Part shown: positions 12,026-25,242 of the stretch, piece by piece
Position numbering within the stretch: the first letter of the stretch is position 1
Layout: the number at the start of each line of letters is the position of its first letter
Assembly (NCBI GenBank): GCA_964058845.1
Contig: CAXKVR010000204.1
Span: forward strand, 124,001-188,000
DNA length: 64,000 nucleotides
Source: Carex sylvatica
Taxonomy: Eukaryota > Streptophyta > Magnoliopsida > Poales > Cyperaceae
Reading direction: 5' to 3'
Made by a program: the position numbers and the translations under genes
Notes under the pieces: model-generated
What the model was told of the DNA's origin: nothing
Database searches by the model: none
What the model saw: only the letters and a program-made list of their open reading frames with translations

Positions 12026-13770
12026 CACTTTAATTCAGTAGAATAGAGTTGAATTGATTCTTACAATTTATTTTTTTCTAATCGGCTGTGACCAAATTCT
12101 GGAAGAAGAGAATTCAATTATAGTGATTAACATTTAACACACAAAAGTATTAAAAAAAACAAATTCATCTAATTTACCAAAGTACCACTGAACTCTAATT
12201 AGGGTTTGACAAAATCAAGAAATAACTAACTGAATTGTTCAAACAAATTCTAAAAATTAATAAAGATCGGAAAGGAGAAGAAGACGACCAATGATCGTTG
12301 GAGCTTCTCTAGTGACCGAAGCTTCTTTATCAGCTCATGCAAGAAACTTTTGCAAGATGAAGAGATATAGAATATATATAGAGGCCATTTACCCTCCACA
12401 AATTCTATTCTCACCAAATTCCTCCTTTTGTGTGATTTTACAGCTAGCGTTAGTTCTGTCCTACGGAATCTCGTCAAATCTTTTATTTTCATGTTCATCC
12501 AGCACTACTTCTGATCATAGTGAAATTTGGTTCAGCGAGAATTCCCTTTTGCTTTTCCTCCTTTGTAGTTTATTCCGGTTAGGAGGTAAAATTTCCAAGA
12601 TACTTATCATGGAATGAACTATTTTTGGCACACATATATTCAACGTACAAGTATGAAAAATTCACATATAAATGGTAAAACTAAAATGATACCGTTAAGT
12701 TGTTAGGAACTACAATATGGTGTGCGAGATTCTTAATTGTTGATGCACACTTGCTATAGATTATCAGGATCACTAGTGTTTATTTCAAGCCAAACAACAT
12801 TGAGTAATAGATGTATACACACTAACCTGAAAATTAAAAACAGGATAATCGCCAGCAAAGTTAGCTTAATTTTTCATCATTGTATGATTAGGAAAAATCA
12901 AATTAATGCAAGCTGACATCAATTACAGCAAAACTACAAATAGTGTTATTTGTTTAACTTGTTTATTTTGCAGTACTTTTTGAAGAAACACAACATTGAA
13001 GAAGCAGAATATACGAAAGCATTTCGTACATACAATTCATCGGGGAGGGATCACTTGATAACTGTGTATATGTTGTCAATCTTCATAATATTTTTCAAAT
13101 CTATTGAAACTAGGATTTAACATTAAAAATTAGATGTATAAATTGGATATATAGATAGATTAATTGAAGCTTCCCGAACTATTAATTTAAAATTATTGAA
13201 AATTAATTGAAGCTATTTGATGGACAATAAAACATGCACAAAATTTATGTCTTATAAATTATTTCTATAACGCCTGATTTTAAAACTATATTTTATTTAA
13301 TAATTGTCAATATAAATAGTTGTCAAGCAATTCCTAACCAAATTTATCAAAGGTCGAGAATTATATTCAACGTACCAAGTTAGTCATCCAATTTTAATGG
13401 AAGTACTGTTGATCACAATACTAGTATACCACCATATAGCACATACTAGTTAAGCAACTTAATAATCACAAAAACATAATCTTGATTTTATAAGCTATCT
13501 ATACACGCGCATGTTGATATATATATAATACCTAGCTAAGCTTGAGTATACATGATATAACATATTTTCATTTTCCAAGTTATATAAAACAGTCTATAGG
13601 TTAAAACGTTGAAATTCAAATCAAATAGGAAAGTCTCAGGGGCAAATGTGCAAAAGTCCAATAAATATAAACATTAGAAAAATCTTTATAAGAAAGAAGA
13701 TCTCCTGCCATTCTCAAGCCTTCTACGTAGAAAATAAGCTTTGGTCAAGTTTATGCATGAAGAATTGGCA

Positions 13771-15848
13771 ATGGCTTCATCTTCTTCTTCGAGCAACAAC
13801 GGTGTCCCACCAGGGTTTCGCTTTCATCCAACAGATGAGGAGCTGCTCCTGTATTACCTGAAGAAAAAGGTCTCCTTTGAGAAGTTTGATCTTGAGGTGA
13901 TCAGAGAAATTGATTTGAATAAGATTGAACCTTGGGATTTGCAAGGTAAGCATATGTAATTAGTTTCGTAATATTAATTAGGATTAATATAAGAAGTTCC
14001 TTGTACTTATTTTGTAACTTAACCAAGTAATAATTTGATTCTTCTATACAGCTAACAGAATTGTAATTAATTGTAATGTTCTACCTTTAGATTTAGGTCA
14101 GGGTTAAATACTTACCTCATAACACCTACGTTAATATTTATATTTATTTCAGTTACTCTGTGAATAATTCAGAATTAATCGTAGTGTCTTCTCGTAATTT
14201 TCCTTTCTAGCTAGTTCTTTTAAATCCATGGCCTCAAACGTTTCTTGGCTAACCAAAAGGGAAAAATTTCTATGTCACTGCTAATTTAAAAGAAATTAGA
14301 CTGTTAAATGCTGAATAATTTGAATTTTTAGTGTTTTCAGCGGAGTTGAGTAGTATAAAATAAATAAAAATGACAAAGCAAATATGTTATTTCTATATCA
14401 ATAATAATATAATGAAATCAGGCTATATTCATGACATTAATTCAACAATCTTGAAAACTAGCTAGCACACAGTACTATTAGTTAGCTCATGCCTGATATA
14501 ATTGTAAGTATGTCTCCTAGTGATCTTCTGTGAGCATGCATGTGAACAACACAAACACACATCAGTAACAATTTACTGTTGCATGCAGAGAGGTGTAAAA
14601 TCGGATCTGCACCGCAGAACGAGTGGTACTTCTTCAGCCACAAGGACCGCAAGTACCCAACTGGCTCAAGGACCAACCGGGCCACCAACGCAGGGTTTTG
14701 GAAGGCCACTGGGCGTGACAAGTGCATCAGAAATAGCTATCGCAAAATTGGCATGAGGAAAACCCTAGTTTTTTATCGGGGTCGTGCTCCTCATGGTCAG
14801 AAGACTGATTGGATCATGCACGAGTACCGGCTTGAAGAGACTGATGAATCTCAAGGAGGCACTTGTGTAAGCTGCTTTATTTTATTTTTACTTTTTGAAG
14901 AAAACTAAAAAACCAGCTTTTTTTAATTAACATGGTGAATTAATTAAACTCGGGAGTTAAATTATGGATTTGTGAGGCATTGATCAAGTGACACAGTTAG
15001 ATCATTTCATGTTCTACTGAAATATTTTATGATAATTAAGGAAATTATTCGTATCATACTAGCTACCGTTGGTTATGTGACAATAAGTTTTTTTTTTTTT
15101 TTTTATGGTCATATGTGACACTAAGTTACCCAACTAGGATCTACGTACTAATTCAGGCATATAATTAATTTTAAGACAACTTAAGAGTGAATTTTTAAGT
15201 ATATATCCTCTTAAAAATTGAGCCATTTTCTGTGGTTATAGGATGCTTCCGTCATCCATTTAATGCAAATAAGAAATAACCATACTAAAATTTTACTGCA
15301 CACATTGTATAAGAAATTTTCTTTCACTGTAACCTTTGCAGGAGGATGGCTGGGTCGTTTGCCGTGTATTCAAGAAAAAGTGTTTTTTCAAAGTCACTGG
15401 GGAGGGGGGCACAGGTCAGGATGCAGAAGCACAAATGCGTGCAAACGGCTCGATGAGTCCTGATCAAGCTAGAACCCTACTAGCCTCTCATCACTACGCA
15501 TACCCGCACTATACCCACAACCCGTACCACCACCCGCACAATCCTCTCTACTACCCCCAGCTGGCTCCACCTGAATCCTACTCACAGGTCCAAGTACAAG
15601 TTCAGGACCTGTTGACAAATCACAGGCCTACAACTGGCTTTGGTTTCTCAGTGCTTCCGAATGAACCGACCAGCCTGGAAACCGGGATACAGGATTGCAG
15701 CGAGAGTAGAGATGATCAGCAGGGCGGCAACGAATGGGCAGTGATGGATGGCTATGGTGGTACCAGTGCGGTGCAACAGATGAACCAGATGTCGGCTCCG
15801 AGGGGAGGTGAGATGGATCTGTGGGGTGGTGCTTATCAGGGGAAGTGA
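13771..15848 (+). CDS. NAC transcription factor, BEARSKIN1/2 group
   Basis: Exons 13771-13945, 14589-14866 and 15342-15848 give 319 aa. All five NAC subdomains are present: [16 protein letters not shown], the acidic [16 protein letters not shown], the DNA-contact region [15 protein letters not shown] to [12 protein letters not shown], the basic [19 protein letters not shown] and [13 protein letters not shown]. Introns interrupt subdomain B/C and the stretch before subdomain E, as in most NAC genes. The KCIRNSY and RKTLVFY wording and the short Ser-rich N-terminus point to the BRN1/BRN2 branch (root-cap maturation NACs related to SOMBRERO), rather than NAM/CUC. The C-terminal half is His/Tyr/Pro-rich near residues 180-205, then Gln/Gly-rich, as in activation regions. 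I chose the ATG at 13771 (context gcaATGg); an in-frame ATG at 13753 would add six residues. Role as a nuclear regulator is inferred from family. Confidence 0.94.
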
Positions 15849-17818
15849 AGGTAGCGTTTTATATCATTTGTTAGTGTCTGTTGATTTGATGTACGTTTAA
15901 TTATGTATACATGTTATGTGCATGGTTTGGAATAAGGTATAAGGGTGAAATTAATTAATGCTTGTTTCTGTGAAGGAGGAGCAAATTGATGAAGCTCCTC
16001 TAAGGTGTGTTTATTTATTGTTTATGTAAGTAAAAGAAGAAATGTTGTTGTTAATTTTTATTTTTATTTATTTTTAATTTTGGTTGAAATATATGTGACT
16101 TGACGAATTAATTTGGATTAAAAAATTACGAATTATATATATCATCGTGTTTCTGTATTTTTTTTTTTTTAAATTATTGCATTCTTTCACTACTGTATAT
16201 ATATATATAACTGTTTCCTTTCTAGAAAACCGAAACTACATGTGGAGATTCTCATCAAACAGAGTTGGCGCTTTAGATCCAAATCCCTATATTCTATCTT
16301 AAAACATTTTTTATTCATTCTACTCATAAACCTAGAGAGACTATGTATATATATATATATAGTAAAATATGGTTTGGAGATTGCAGTCTTATGCCAAATT
16401 GGAGGCAAGAGGAAAATATGTTGTTTGAAAATGTAACGATCCCCACCTTCAGTCGTCAATTAATAATATTTGTAATACTAGAAACACACGGTCGATGAAA
16501 CAGAAACTGTAAAAAATTGAAAAATATTTTTTCCTGCCAAAGGAAACTCGTTAAAGCAGTTTTTCGGAGTTTTTTTTTTTTTTTTGTGCCTGTCCCGGAT
16601 TTTTAATTCTTTTAAAACTATATCATTTTTTAATTAAAAGATATGATCACAACTCTTTTACTACACTCATGTTTAAAATTTTATTGAATTCATTCTTTCA
16701 AACAGTTGATTTTTCTATGTACCAAACGAAGCAAATTAATTTCTAAAACCCAAATTAATATGTTCATGAATGAATTTGTTAACGTCCCAGTTCACACTGA
16801 ATATATATTGTTAAAAATTCAATTGTTTTAGGAACAAAATGAGAAATATAATTTTAGCAATAAAAAATATATGACACTCTACGGAACATTTTAATTATTT
16901 ATGTTGTACAAATATATATAAATAAAATGGAAACATGTTACAATTGATGGACGTTTGAAATATTCATTTAATGACGCATATATAACCAAATATCTCCAAT
17001 TTACCAATACAATTTTTAAAACAAAAAACTTCAATTACATAAACTTCAACAGGTCAAACAAGTTATGTTAATTTCACCAAACATTTAGACTTTTTAAGGC
17101 TCAATTGATACTATACAGTACTTTCAATTTTTAGGACTTGTTGTAATAATAACAATTGTAATACTTTTTATTTTTTGAATAATAGTGGCTGAGGCTACCG
17201 ATTTCATATTGAAACCAAATACTCGTCAAATTAAACTGAGATAAAACTAGTTAGCAAAATAACAATTGTAATACAGTAATACATTTTTTTATTACATATT
17301 GCGCGCAATTGACTCTCTATATTATTTATTAACAAATTACATATCTATCTATATATATTTATATAAGTTATTAAACTTAAACTAGCTAGTCATTTTTTTT
17401 CCTTTGATCAATTTTTATCACTTGAACCAATCTTATCTGTCTTTTTTTTTCCAATTTGTCATAAGTGATCTAGATAGACGTAAAACTCGATTAATAGACA
17501 GAAAAGTCAGATTAATTTAATTGAGAATAATAAAAAAAAATCTTTTCTAATTGTTTGTGATCTTATAATTAAATTGATTAACACACTGTGAGTACGACGT
17601 CATAGTAAGATAATACGTACAATGGTTGTATATTTAAATAGGTTGGAATGGTGCATGTCTTTTTACTATATTGATTTTCTGAATTATGATCATATTCTGA
17701 ATTGATTAACAAACTTGAAAAATCACTCAGAGTTCTGAATTATGATCATATTATATGATTTTCTCTAATTTCTCATTAAAAAATCCAGGATATGTTCAAA
17801 ATCACAAATATAAATTAT

Positions 17819-18476
17819 GGGGGAATTTCACGTACGTATACCCCTCAAAAACTTTAAAATTACGTATTCCCCCCTCTAAACTTCAAATACTCACAAATGT
17901 ACCCATTTTATTGTCTTTTATATTAAAACTCATTCTAAATTTATAAAATACCCTTTTTACCCTTTATTAAAAACATATAAAAGCCCATTATACTCAAATT
18001 TGAATATGAAATGTTCCTCTACCGTCTGATCTGCGCGCATCACATTAAGATATGTGCTCATCGCTTCAATATTCATGTTGATCTAGCACGCAAAAACCTT
18101 AAAGCAATTCTGATCCACGCTCACCACCTTAAGATCTATGCATGTCGCTTCAATATGCGTGTGTGTTTGCATCAAGATTTGTGCTGATTTTGCACGCAAG
18201 GATCTAAAAGCAGTTCAGACAGTAGATGGACCGTTCAGATTCAAATTTGAGTCTGATGGGCTTTATATGTTTTTAATAAAAGGCTAAATGGATGTTTTAT
18301 AAATTTAGAATGAGTTTTAATATAAAAGACAATAAAATGGATAAATTTGTGAGTATTTAAAGTTTAGAGGAGGGAATACGTAATTTTAAACTTTAAAGGG
18401 GAATACATAATTTTAAACTCTAGAGGGGGGGATATGTAATTTTGAAGTTTTTGAGGGGTATACGTGAAATTCCCCC
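17819..18476. mobile_element. Foldback element, about 220-bp arms
   Basis: The left end gggggaatttcacgtacgta and the right end tacgtgaaattccccc are inverted copies, and pairing continues for about 200 bases, with several runs exact (for example aatttagaatgagttttaat near 18301 against its complement near 17925). The flanks share only aattat (6 bp). The central 200 bases are not inverted and are relatively GC-rich. No open reading frame of note. Confidence 0.75.
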
Positions 18477-19047
18477 AATTATTAATGTAGACTTCTTTGA
18501 TAGCACGTTTTTAACTTTTTTTCGTATATATAATAAGTTGTAAGCATAGGGAAGAAAACGATATAAATAATATCCGATTCGTATTCAAAAAAATTAAATG
18601 TTGATATATGATATCTGAATATCCGTGTAAATGTGAATATTAATATGATTTTACATTTTAATTATCCGTATTTAAATAGTAGATATATTTCATATATTTT
18701 ATGAAAAAATATTGTTATTCATAAATAAATAGTATGAACTTTAGTATTTTTTAATATTTTTATATTATTTTAATAAATATTCAACCCGATATGTATCCGC
18801 ATCCGTTTTTGTATTCGATTGATATCCAATTTGTATTCGTATCTGAAAAATTAAAAAAAAAATCCATTAAAAAGAAATATAGATATGATTTAACCACTAT
18901 CCGCTCCGTATCCGCTCCATTTTCATCCCTAGTAAGCATCATCATATAACCCATAAAATATTTTAAATAAGATTTTTTTAACATTTGTATGACATATCAT
19001 TAAAAAATTCTCACTCCTTCAGCACACATGCAAAACTTCTTTTGATG

Positions 19048-19456
19048 CTATTATGCTTTCGGTAGCATATGGGCCGAAGTGCTACCAATTCAAATTTGAA
19101 ATTTTAAAATTTAAAAAGTCGATCTGAACCGTTCATCTTGCTTTCCATATTAATATGTGCTTGGAGACCAAATTTTACATTTCTCTGAATTTTTTTACTA
19201 TTTATTAAGTCACTTTGAAAATTGCTGATCCAACGGTGGCTTAACAAAACAGTAAAATCAGAAGTCACCATTGGATCAGCGATTTTCAAAGTGGCTTAAT
19301 AAATAGTAAAAAAATTCAGAAAAATATAAAATTTGGTCTCCAAGCACATATTAATATGAAGAACAATATGAACGGTTCAGATCGACTTTTTGAATTTTGA
19401 AATTTTAAATTTGGACCGATAACACTTTGGCCCATATATTACTGAAAGCATATTAG
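19048..19456. mobile_element. Foldback MITE (family with CCACTTTGAAAATCGCTGA core)
   Basis: Near-palindromic over about 400 bases. The arms contain actatttattaagtcac and tgatccaacggtggc and their complements. The core is shared with the elements at 45899, 46357 and 49872. A (TA)n tract follows on the right (19468-19492). No clean target duplication remains. Confidence 0.8.
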
Positions 19457-19491
<35 letters not shown>

Positions 19492-21210
19492 TTAGAAATT
19501 AGGTTAATTTCTTGAAAATTATATTAAGACAAAACGTTTCTTCAATAGTACGTGTATATATTTTTGTGAAATTTAAATAATTAAAGACAAATGTATATCT
19601 GTAATATGTATTTTTTAAGCATCTTCATCCATAAAATTGATTAGCAGTTTCAATCAGCTGTCAAAGAATAAAGAGAAAATAATTTCAAATTTTATTTTTA
19701 CTACATCCAGGCAATTGAGAAACAATTACTTTTAACTTTTAATGTCAGAACAATGAATTTCATTGGTTTTGAGAGAGTGAAAATGGAGATAAAAAAAATT
19801 ATTTAGTAAAATCTTTCAAAATTTACAATTACACTGTATTCATAAAAGTATCAACATGAATTTTAAAAGTGTCAATTAAAATTTAGCAATTTAATTTTCA
19901 AACCTCTTCAAATGCTCATTCAAATAAAATAATAAAATAATAATAATTGCTGACTAGTCCAACAATCACTAGTCTTTCGCGTAGGATCCGCTACTGGAGA
20001 ATCGACCACTTAATCCGAGCCGGGTCGTCTTTTTTTTACCCATCAAATATATGGAATTTGCAACCTCTGAGATAAAAGGGTTTAGGCCTCTTTTATTCCA
20101 CCAAATATGATTTTTAATTGAGTCGACAAAGACAGAATAAGTCGATCTTTAGATCATACTAAATTGGCCTAAACTAAGCTGTCTCTCTAGATGGTTTAAT
20201 TTTAATTAAGTATCAGATCTAACTTTTCATTATTTTTATTTTTTTAATCACTTTTAAAAATATAAAATAAGTAATTAATTTTTTTTTCATTTACGTATAG
20301 AAAACTTATAACTTTATCAATTATAGAATCAACATTTTTTTTAAATAGCATAATTTTTTAAATCAACAAAATATACAATCTAAAAAATAATTAAATCAAA
20401 TATTTTTTAAATTGTACTACAAAATAAAAAAAATTTGTTCATCAACCTAACATATTTTTGACAAATAAATTAGTACACATGTAACTTTAATTAAATAAGA
20501 TTCATTAAATACAATATGGTTCTCTCTACGATATAGAATTAATTTATACATAACTCACTTTCTTGTACAATTTCTTTCAATCAAAATGAAAAGAAAAAAA
20601 AATACAAATAATAGCTTTATTATTGTTATTACAAATTTTGTAGGACAAAATAATTTGTAATATTAAATCATGTCTTAAGTCATCAAATTCTTACCAAACA
20701 AGAAATAATTTAAGTCAATATATAACTTTAGATATCAACCAAACATGAATAATTTAGATTGACCTAAGTTGAAATAACCAAGTTAGACCTCATTAACTTT
20801 AATTCACAACCAAACATGATCATATTTAATATTTTGCGCGACTAGTTGAAAATCAAATCCGTTCAAATAAGTTCTGCACGAATCTCAAAGCTCAAATAAT
20901 ACTGACCCCTGCTCTATCCCGAATAGACACCAGACACGTCGTCACGCAAAATATGAGGTATCTCAGAGGATTCGCACTCGAATATATGGCCCAAGAACAT
21001 TACGTCGCTTGTTTTTATTTATTTTTCCAAAACTGTAGGAAATCGCTGTTTAATTTTCTTTCTTGAACTGCCTATGGAGTGACCATTGGATCCCAGCCTC
21101 ATCTGTTGAGTATCCGGTCTGTTCATTATCGGCACGATTTTTGAAGGACCCCTAGGATTGGTCCGGATTTTGATCGGACGGTTTGGATTTCAAAATCAAG
21201 CGGTGAGGTA

Positions 21211-21402
21211 GTGCGGAAATAAATCTGCTGTGATTCTTAAGGGATTGCAGGACTGTGATTCTAAATCTAGTCTTTCACTTTTTGGAATGCACAAATCTCA
21301 ATAACACTTATTTTTTATGCATGAATTTCTAGACAGATAAATAGATAGATTTGAAATAACAGAGTCCTGCGATCCCTTTAGAATCATAGCAGATTTATTT
21401 CC
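21211..21402. mobile_element. Foldback MITE, second copy of the 5375 family
   Basis: The ends ggaaataaatctgctgtgat and its complement (ending 21402) match the element at 5375-5558. The flanks gaggtagtgc and agtgtagtgc agree at eight of ten positions, a probable eroded target duplication. The interior shares the gatcccttt/agggattgcag blocks. Confidence 0.75.
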
Positions 21403-22078
21403 AGTGTAGTGCAGCGGATCCAAACTAGATCACACCCCAGACCGAAACCCATTTTCTTTCTCCTTTTAATTAACGAAACGTACTTGACGGTCGATGCCCA
21501 AGTTATCGATCACATCCACCATTGAAGAATCTGTAAAGAAAATCAGTCGGTCACAACTCATAAGCAAGAATCAGCGTAACTCGGACATAAGGTGAGTCTC
21601 TTTCGATTCAATCGTTCTTTCGACCAAAACGCATGCGGCCAGTCAGCTTGAAATTTTTCGAAAAATCGCCCAACAACCAGGTCGTTAAAGTGCCCGATAG
21701 GTAAATATTCCAAAGGAGGGTAGCAACGCAACATTGGTCTGATTATTGCATCCTAGTGCTATAGTTTAATGGTTTAAGCCATTAAGGTCCTAATTTTAAG
21801 TACGGTGCTTCACAAACACTATAATTGGGGCTCGCTCCACCTGTTTATAAGTGTTTGTTTTTAGTTCGAGCAGTGTCATACCCATATATTTTAAGGATTT
21901 ACAGGATTACACAGTCAAGTGCCATATTTGTACTGGTGCTTCACTGGTCTAGTATGATCAGAGCAGATTTACTGTAGCACAGACGAGTCAGCTGTCTTCT
22001 CTCTTAATTTTAAAAAATAGTACTACAAATCTACTCTTGACATCTACTCCTCCCTGAAATTTAAATTGTCTCTCTCTG

Positions 22079-22131
22079 AGCCCAGTTTCTATAGCCCAGA
22101 TTGGAGCCCAATTTTAGTTTTGCGGAGCCCA
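22079..22131. promoter_or_regulatory. Four site II (TGGGCT) elements upstream of CMC2
   Basis: AGCCCA, the complement of TGGGCT, occurs at 22079-22084, 22093-22098, 22105-22110 and 22126-22131. Clusters of site II elements (TGGGCY, bound by TCP factors) are a known feature of plant promoters for mitochondrial respiratory-chain genes. They precede a CT-rich stretch that would be the start of the leader of the COX-assembly gene downstream. Confidence 0.6.
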
Positions 22132-22637
22132 AACGCGAGAGTCGCGAGACCCCCTCTCGCGCTCTCCGAGTCGCTGAATCGCGACGCGTCACGCGAGATA
22201 TCTATCTCTCTCTCGCTCGATGGTCTCTCTCTCAGACGATCTCTCTCGCTCTCTGACTGACTGACTCGCGAATCGCGATGGTCTCTCTCTCGCTCTCGCC
22301 TCTCTGACTCCCTTTTGGCTCGCGAAATTGGCTCGACCTCTCTCTCTCTGACTCAAAGCCTCTCTCGCATCTCACGGTAAATTGAATTCAACCCTAATTT
22401 ATTGAACTCTAATTTACATGAATTCGTTGAATAATGATAAATTGAATTAAGGTTTAGAGTTTAATTGATCATGGTAATGGTAATTAGGGTTTACTAAAAT
22501 TTACTTGAATTAAGGTTTACAGTTTAATTGATCTTGAGCCAGGCCAACTCTCATTAGACTGAATGGATATCATATTTTGGTGTTGAATTGGAGTAGGCAT
22601 TGAACCAGTTGGCGCATCTTCTCTCTTTCCAAGATCT

Positions 22638-22765
22638 GAATCTTCTCTGTTTTTATTTTTGGTTTTTGGTTTTGAGATGCCATAGATAAAACTGCCTATC
22701 AGAATCTTCTCTGTTTTTATTTTTGGTTTTTGGTTTTGAGATGCCATAGATAAAACTGCCTATCA
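22638..22765. repeat. Exact 64-bp tandem duplication
   Basis: 22638-22701 and 22702-22765 appear identical at all 64 positions, starting gaatcttctctg and ending ctgcctatca. The absence of differences implies a recent event within the leader intron. Confidence 0.93.
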
Positions 22766-22949
22766 CCACCTGCATTTTTAATTGGTCTTTGGGTTTTCTC
22801 TTTGTATGTAAGATATGTTTTTTCCCTTGCTCTGTTGTTTGCGTGCAGAAACAGTAGTTCCATGCCAACTGGTACAAGAATGGTACCGGCTCGTGATTTT
22901 GCATTGTTTGTTCCTATACCATATACCACTTACTAAAATTTACTTGAAT

Positions 22950-23049
22950 TGTACCCTATTAGCTAATGGGTTTGAATCCAATAAGCTAATTGAATCCGAT
23001 TTCTGCCCCCCCCCCCCCCCCCTTGACATAAATCCTGCGTCCGCCCCTG
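22950..23049. mobile_element. Right end of an hAT-type element with poly-C run
   Basis: The text ttagctaatgggtttgaatc, a run of 17 C (23006-23022) and the terminus tgcgtccgcccctg resemble the right part and ends of the element at 42986-43363. The matching left terminus is not visible, so this is a truncated copy. Confidence 0.5.
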
Positions 23050-23673
23050 GGTATGGTATGGTTCATCAAAGTGATGCTTTGCTGGTACCAAATCATACAC
23101 TCATCATTGGCTGGCTAGTGGAATCATAGACTGTTTTTTAAGGAAGTTCGTAAAAAAAAGACCCCATTTTTTTGTTGAATAGCAGAGCTATTTCTCATTT
23201 TAGTAACTGCAGATGAAAAGTTTGAGAAAGAATATCTTTATTTGTTTCTTTATGTTTGCCAGTACACCTTGAAAATACTAGTCACCAACTGCCTGATGAC
23301 CATGAAATAATGATAATTAAAATGAGCCTTTGGGAAGAAAATATATGACAAATCTGATGTTGTTGAAACATTATTAAACTTTGATTATCTTTGTTTATTA
23401 GTATCAGTTATTAGATATTCTTCATCCATTTAATGTATAGTCCTGATGATTAATTAACAGTACGGATTGGACTTCTTTTCAGTTGTTCTATCCATGTAGG
23501 GATTTTTGCTAATTTGTTGTGGTTATGGTCAAATCTGGCACAGACATGTTTTTCTTTCTTTTGGATACACTTTAACAGGGTTTACTACGATTCTTGCTTA
23601 ATTTCCTTTTTATTTGTTCATACAAATGCCCTTTCTTCTAAAATTTACAGGGAATTGAATTTCACAGGCGAGG

Positions 23674-24664
23674 ATGCATCCTCCTCTTACAATACACCGC
23701 CATCCAATGTGTGCTGAAGTATGTTTTCCCGGATGTCTTTCACCATTTTCTAATTTGAATTTTATGAAATTATTCCCTTTTTCTGATTTCTTATTATTTG
23801 TGACTTATTTGGTAGATAATTGAAGCATTTCAAAAATGCCACACAGACCATCCAATTAAAAAGTTCTTTGGAGAATGCACTGATCTTAAGATTAAACTTG
23901 ATCAGTGTTTTCGTGAGGAGGTGAGCTACATATCCTTTCTTCAATTTAAGGGCATTTTTGCATTTTTTTTTTCATCTTTAATTTTGAATCTTTTCCATAG
24001 AGATACAGCATGCAATATAACTTTGTCATTCAGGTTGAAACAATGGATATATAGTCTTATTACTCCATTGGAAAGTGAAGAACATATACTATTTCCTTTG
24101 TTGTTTTGCTTGAAATAGAAGGCTCCCAAAGGGAGGTTTCTACATCATACAAATTAAAATTATAGGAAGTCCATGTATCATTACATCATTAATTAGAAAG
24201 AAAACAATAACCCAACAAATTCTTCATTATACATTAAACTTTAAGATTAGCTCAATAGTTTAAAGTAAAACCAGTAATACATCTATTCAAGTATTTCCGC
24301 CTAAAAGATGGAGCTGTGGTTTTAGACATTTTAAAATTAAATGCTTCTCTTCTCCAGTAAATTTTACCCAGAAGATTACTTCTCCAAATCTCATATAAGA
24401 GAGAATACTTCCTTTATTGTCTCATTGAATAAAGCAACTACTAACTATTGTATAAACTTAGAGTATCCGGTTTTGGTACTTGTAATCTACTGAAGACTTT
24501 ATGCAGTTTTTTTTTTTTATTCAAGTTGAGTTCTTTTTTTGTGGTGATTTCAGAAATCTATTAAGAGAAAGGCTAATTATGAAGAGAGTAAGAAGTTTAA
24601 GGAGAGATTGCAAGCTTATAGAAAAGAATTGGCAGAGGAAGAGAAACAATCTGCAACCCAGTAA
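23674..24664 (+). CDS. CMC2: COX assembly mitochondrial protein 2 (CMC2) homologue
   Basis: Exons 23674-23718, 23816-23920 and 24554-24664 encode 86 aa, all in phase 0. The N-terminus MHPPLTIHRHPMC is the conserved CMC2 start. A twin CX9C pair follows: C13/C23 and C36/C46, each with exactly nine residues between the cysteines. This coiled-coil-helix fold is oxidised by the Mia40 relay in the mitochondrial intermembrane space. The C-terminus is Lys/Glu-rich and helical (KRKANYEESKKFKERL). Small CMC proteins help cytochrome c oxidase assembly. Introns 1 (97 bp) and 2 (633 bp) have GT-AG ends. The upstream site II cluster fits a respiratory-chain gene. The BAHD gene starts 578 bases downstream on the same strand. 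Confidence 0.93.
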
Positions 24665-25242
24665 ATTCAAACTGCTTAGGATCTTCGGAAATTGATTGAC
24701 TTGCTATAAATTTTTCTTAAAAGTGTTCTTCTGAATAAAATTATTACCTTCATGTTTACAATTGTCTTGTTCTGCTTCCTGTAATAGATTATAACATTGA
24801 TTATTAATATACTGGTATTTTTTAATTTGCTTATCATATATATTTTTTTCATTTGATTATTCATATTTTTTTTTTATTATGCCTAAAATTCTAAAACTAA
24901 TTGACGAACAATTTTTCCCCTAGTTTGCCATACTGACCTTTTTTCAAGCATTTGTCCAAAACTCTAATTAACTATGGATTTCTGCCAAGCATTGTCCAGC
25001 AGAGATTAAATTCTCACCCATTCTCTTGCCAATTCCTCTAAATGTTCCATATTTTTCGAAGAATTAAATGCGAGTACCAACATCTTGGTCACACATAATG
25101 TGAAGTTATTTTCCAAGAACTTGTATGACATCTCTTGCATGGAAGAGTATATCAAGGGACCATACAGTTCACACTTTTCTTGCCTCTTTTGTATCATCCT
25201 ATGGTTTAAATAGATCCATGAGAAATCTATCCACATCCCAAA

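Larger units (their letters stand above)
1356..13770. other. Gene-poor, repeat-rich intergenic DNA (12.4 kb)
   Basis: No open reading frame here resembles a known protein. Short frames at 9739-9975, 10046-10318 and 12291-12617 have no recognisable domain, splice partners or coding-like composition. The interval is AT-rich and holds the separately listed elements: two tRNA-derived SINE-like copies, foldback miniature elements, one hAT-type element, a CGTGCC-rich island and simple repeats. The last few hundred bases must contain the NAC promoter; an AATATAAA sequence near 13664 is a possible TATA box. Confidence 0.6.
15849..22070. other. Intergenic, AT-rich, several foldback elements
   Basis: No supportable gene is seen in 6.2 kb. 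Listed elements occupy 17819-18476, 19048-19456 and 21211-21402. The region 20868-20912 carries a dispersed repeat also found near 5640 and 31880 (shared gcacgaatctcaaag core). A box A-like tagtttaatgg occurs at 21762-21772 without a convincing box B. Confidence 0.55.
22132..23673 (+). other. Probable 5' leader and leader intron of CMC2
   Basis: A CT-rich stretch (22190-22370) ends at a donor-like site, ctcacg followed by gtaaat (intron from 22377). The acceptor aaatttacag ends at 23650, 23 bases before the CMC2 ATG. This suggests a leader intron of about 1.27 kb. It holds an exact tandem duplication (22638-22765), a 21-bp direct repeat (22491-22511 and 22930-22950) and the right end of an hAT-type element with a poly-C run. 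The leader intron is inferred, not proven. Confidence 0.45.

Noticed and set aside
12291..12617. 108-codon open frame with hydrophobic Ser-rich C-terminus
   Set aside because: No homology recognised; an overlapping frame on the other strand is equally long, typical of chance.
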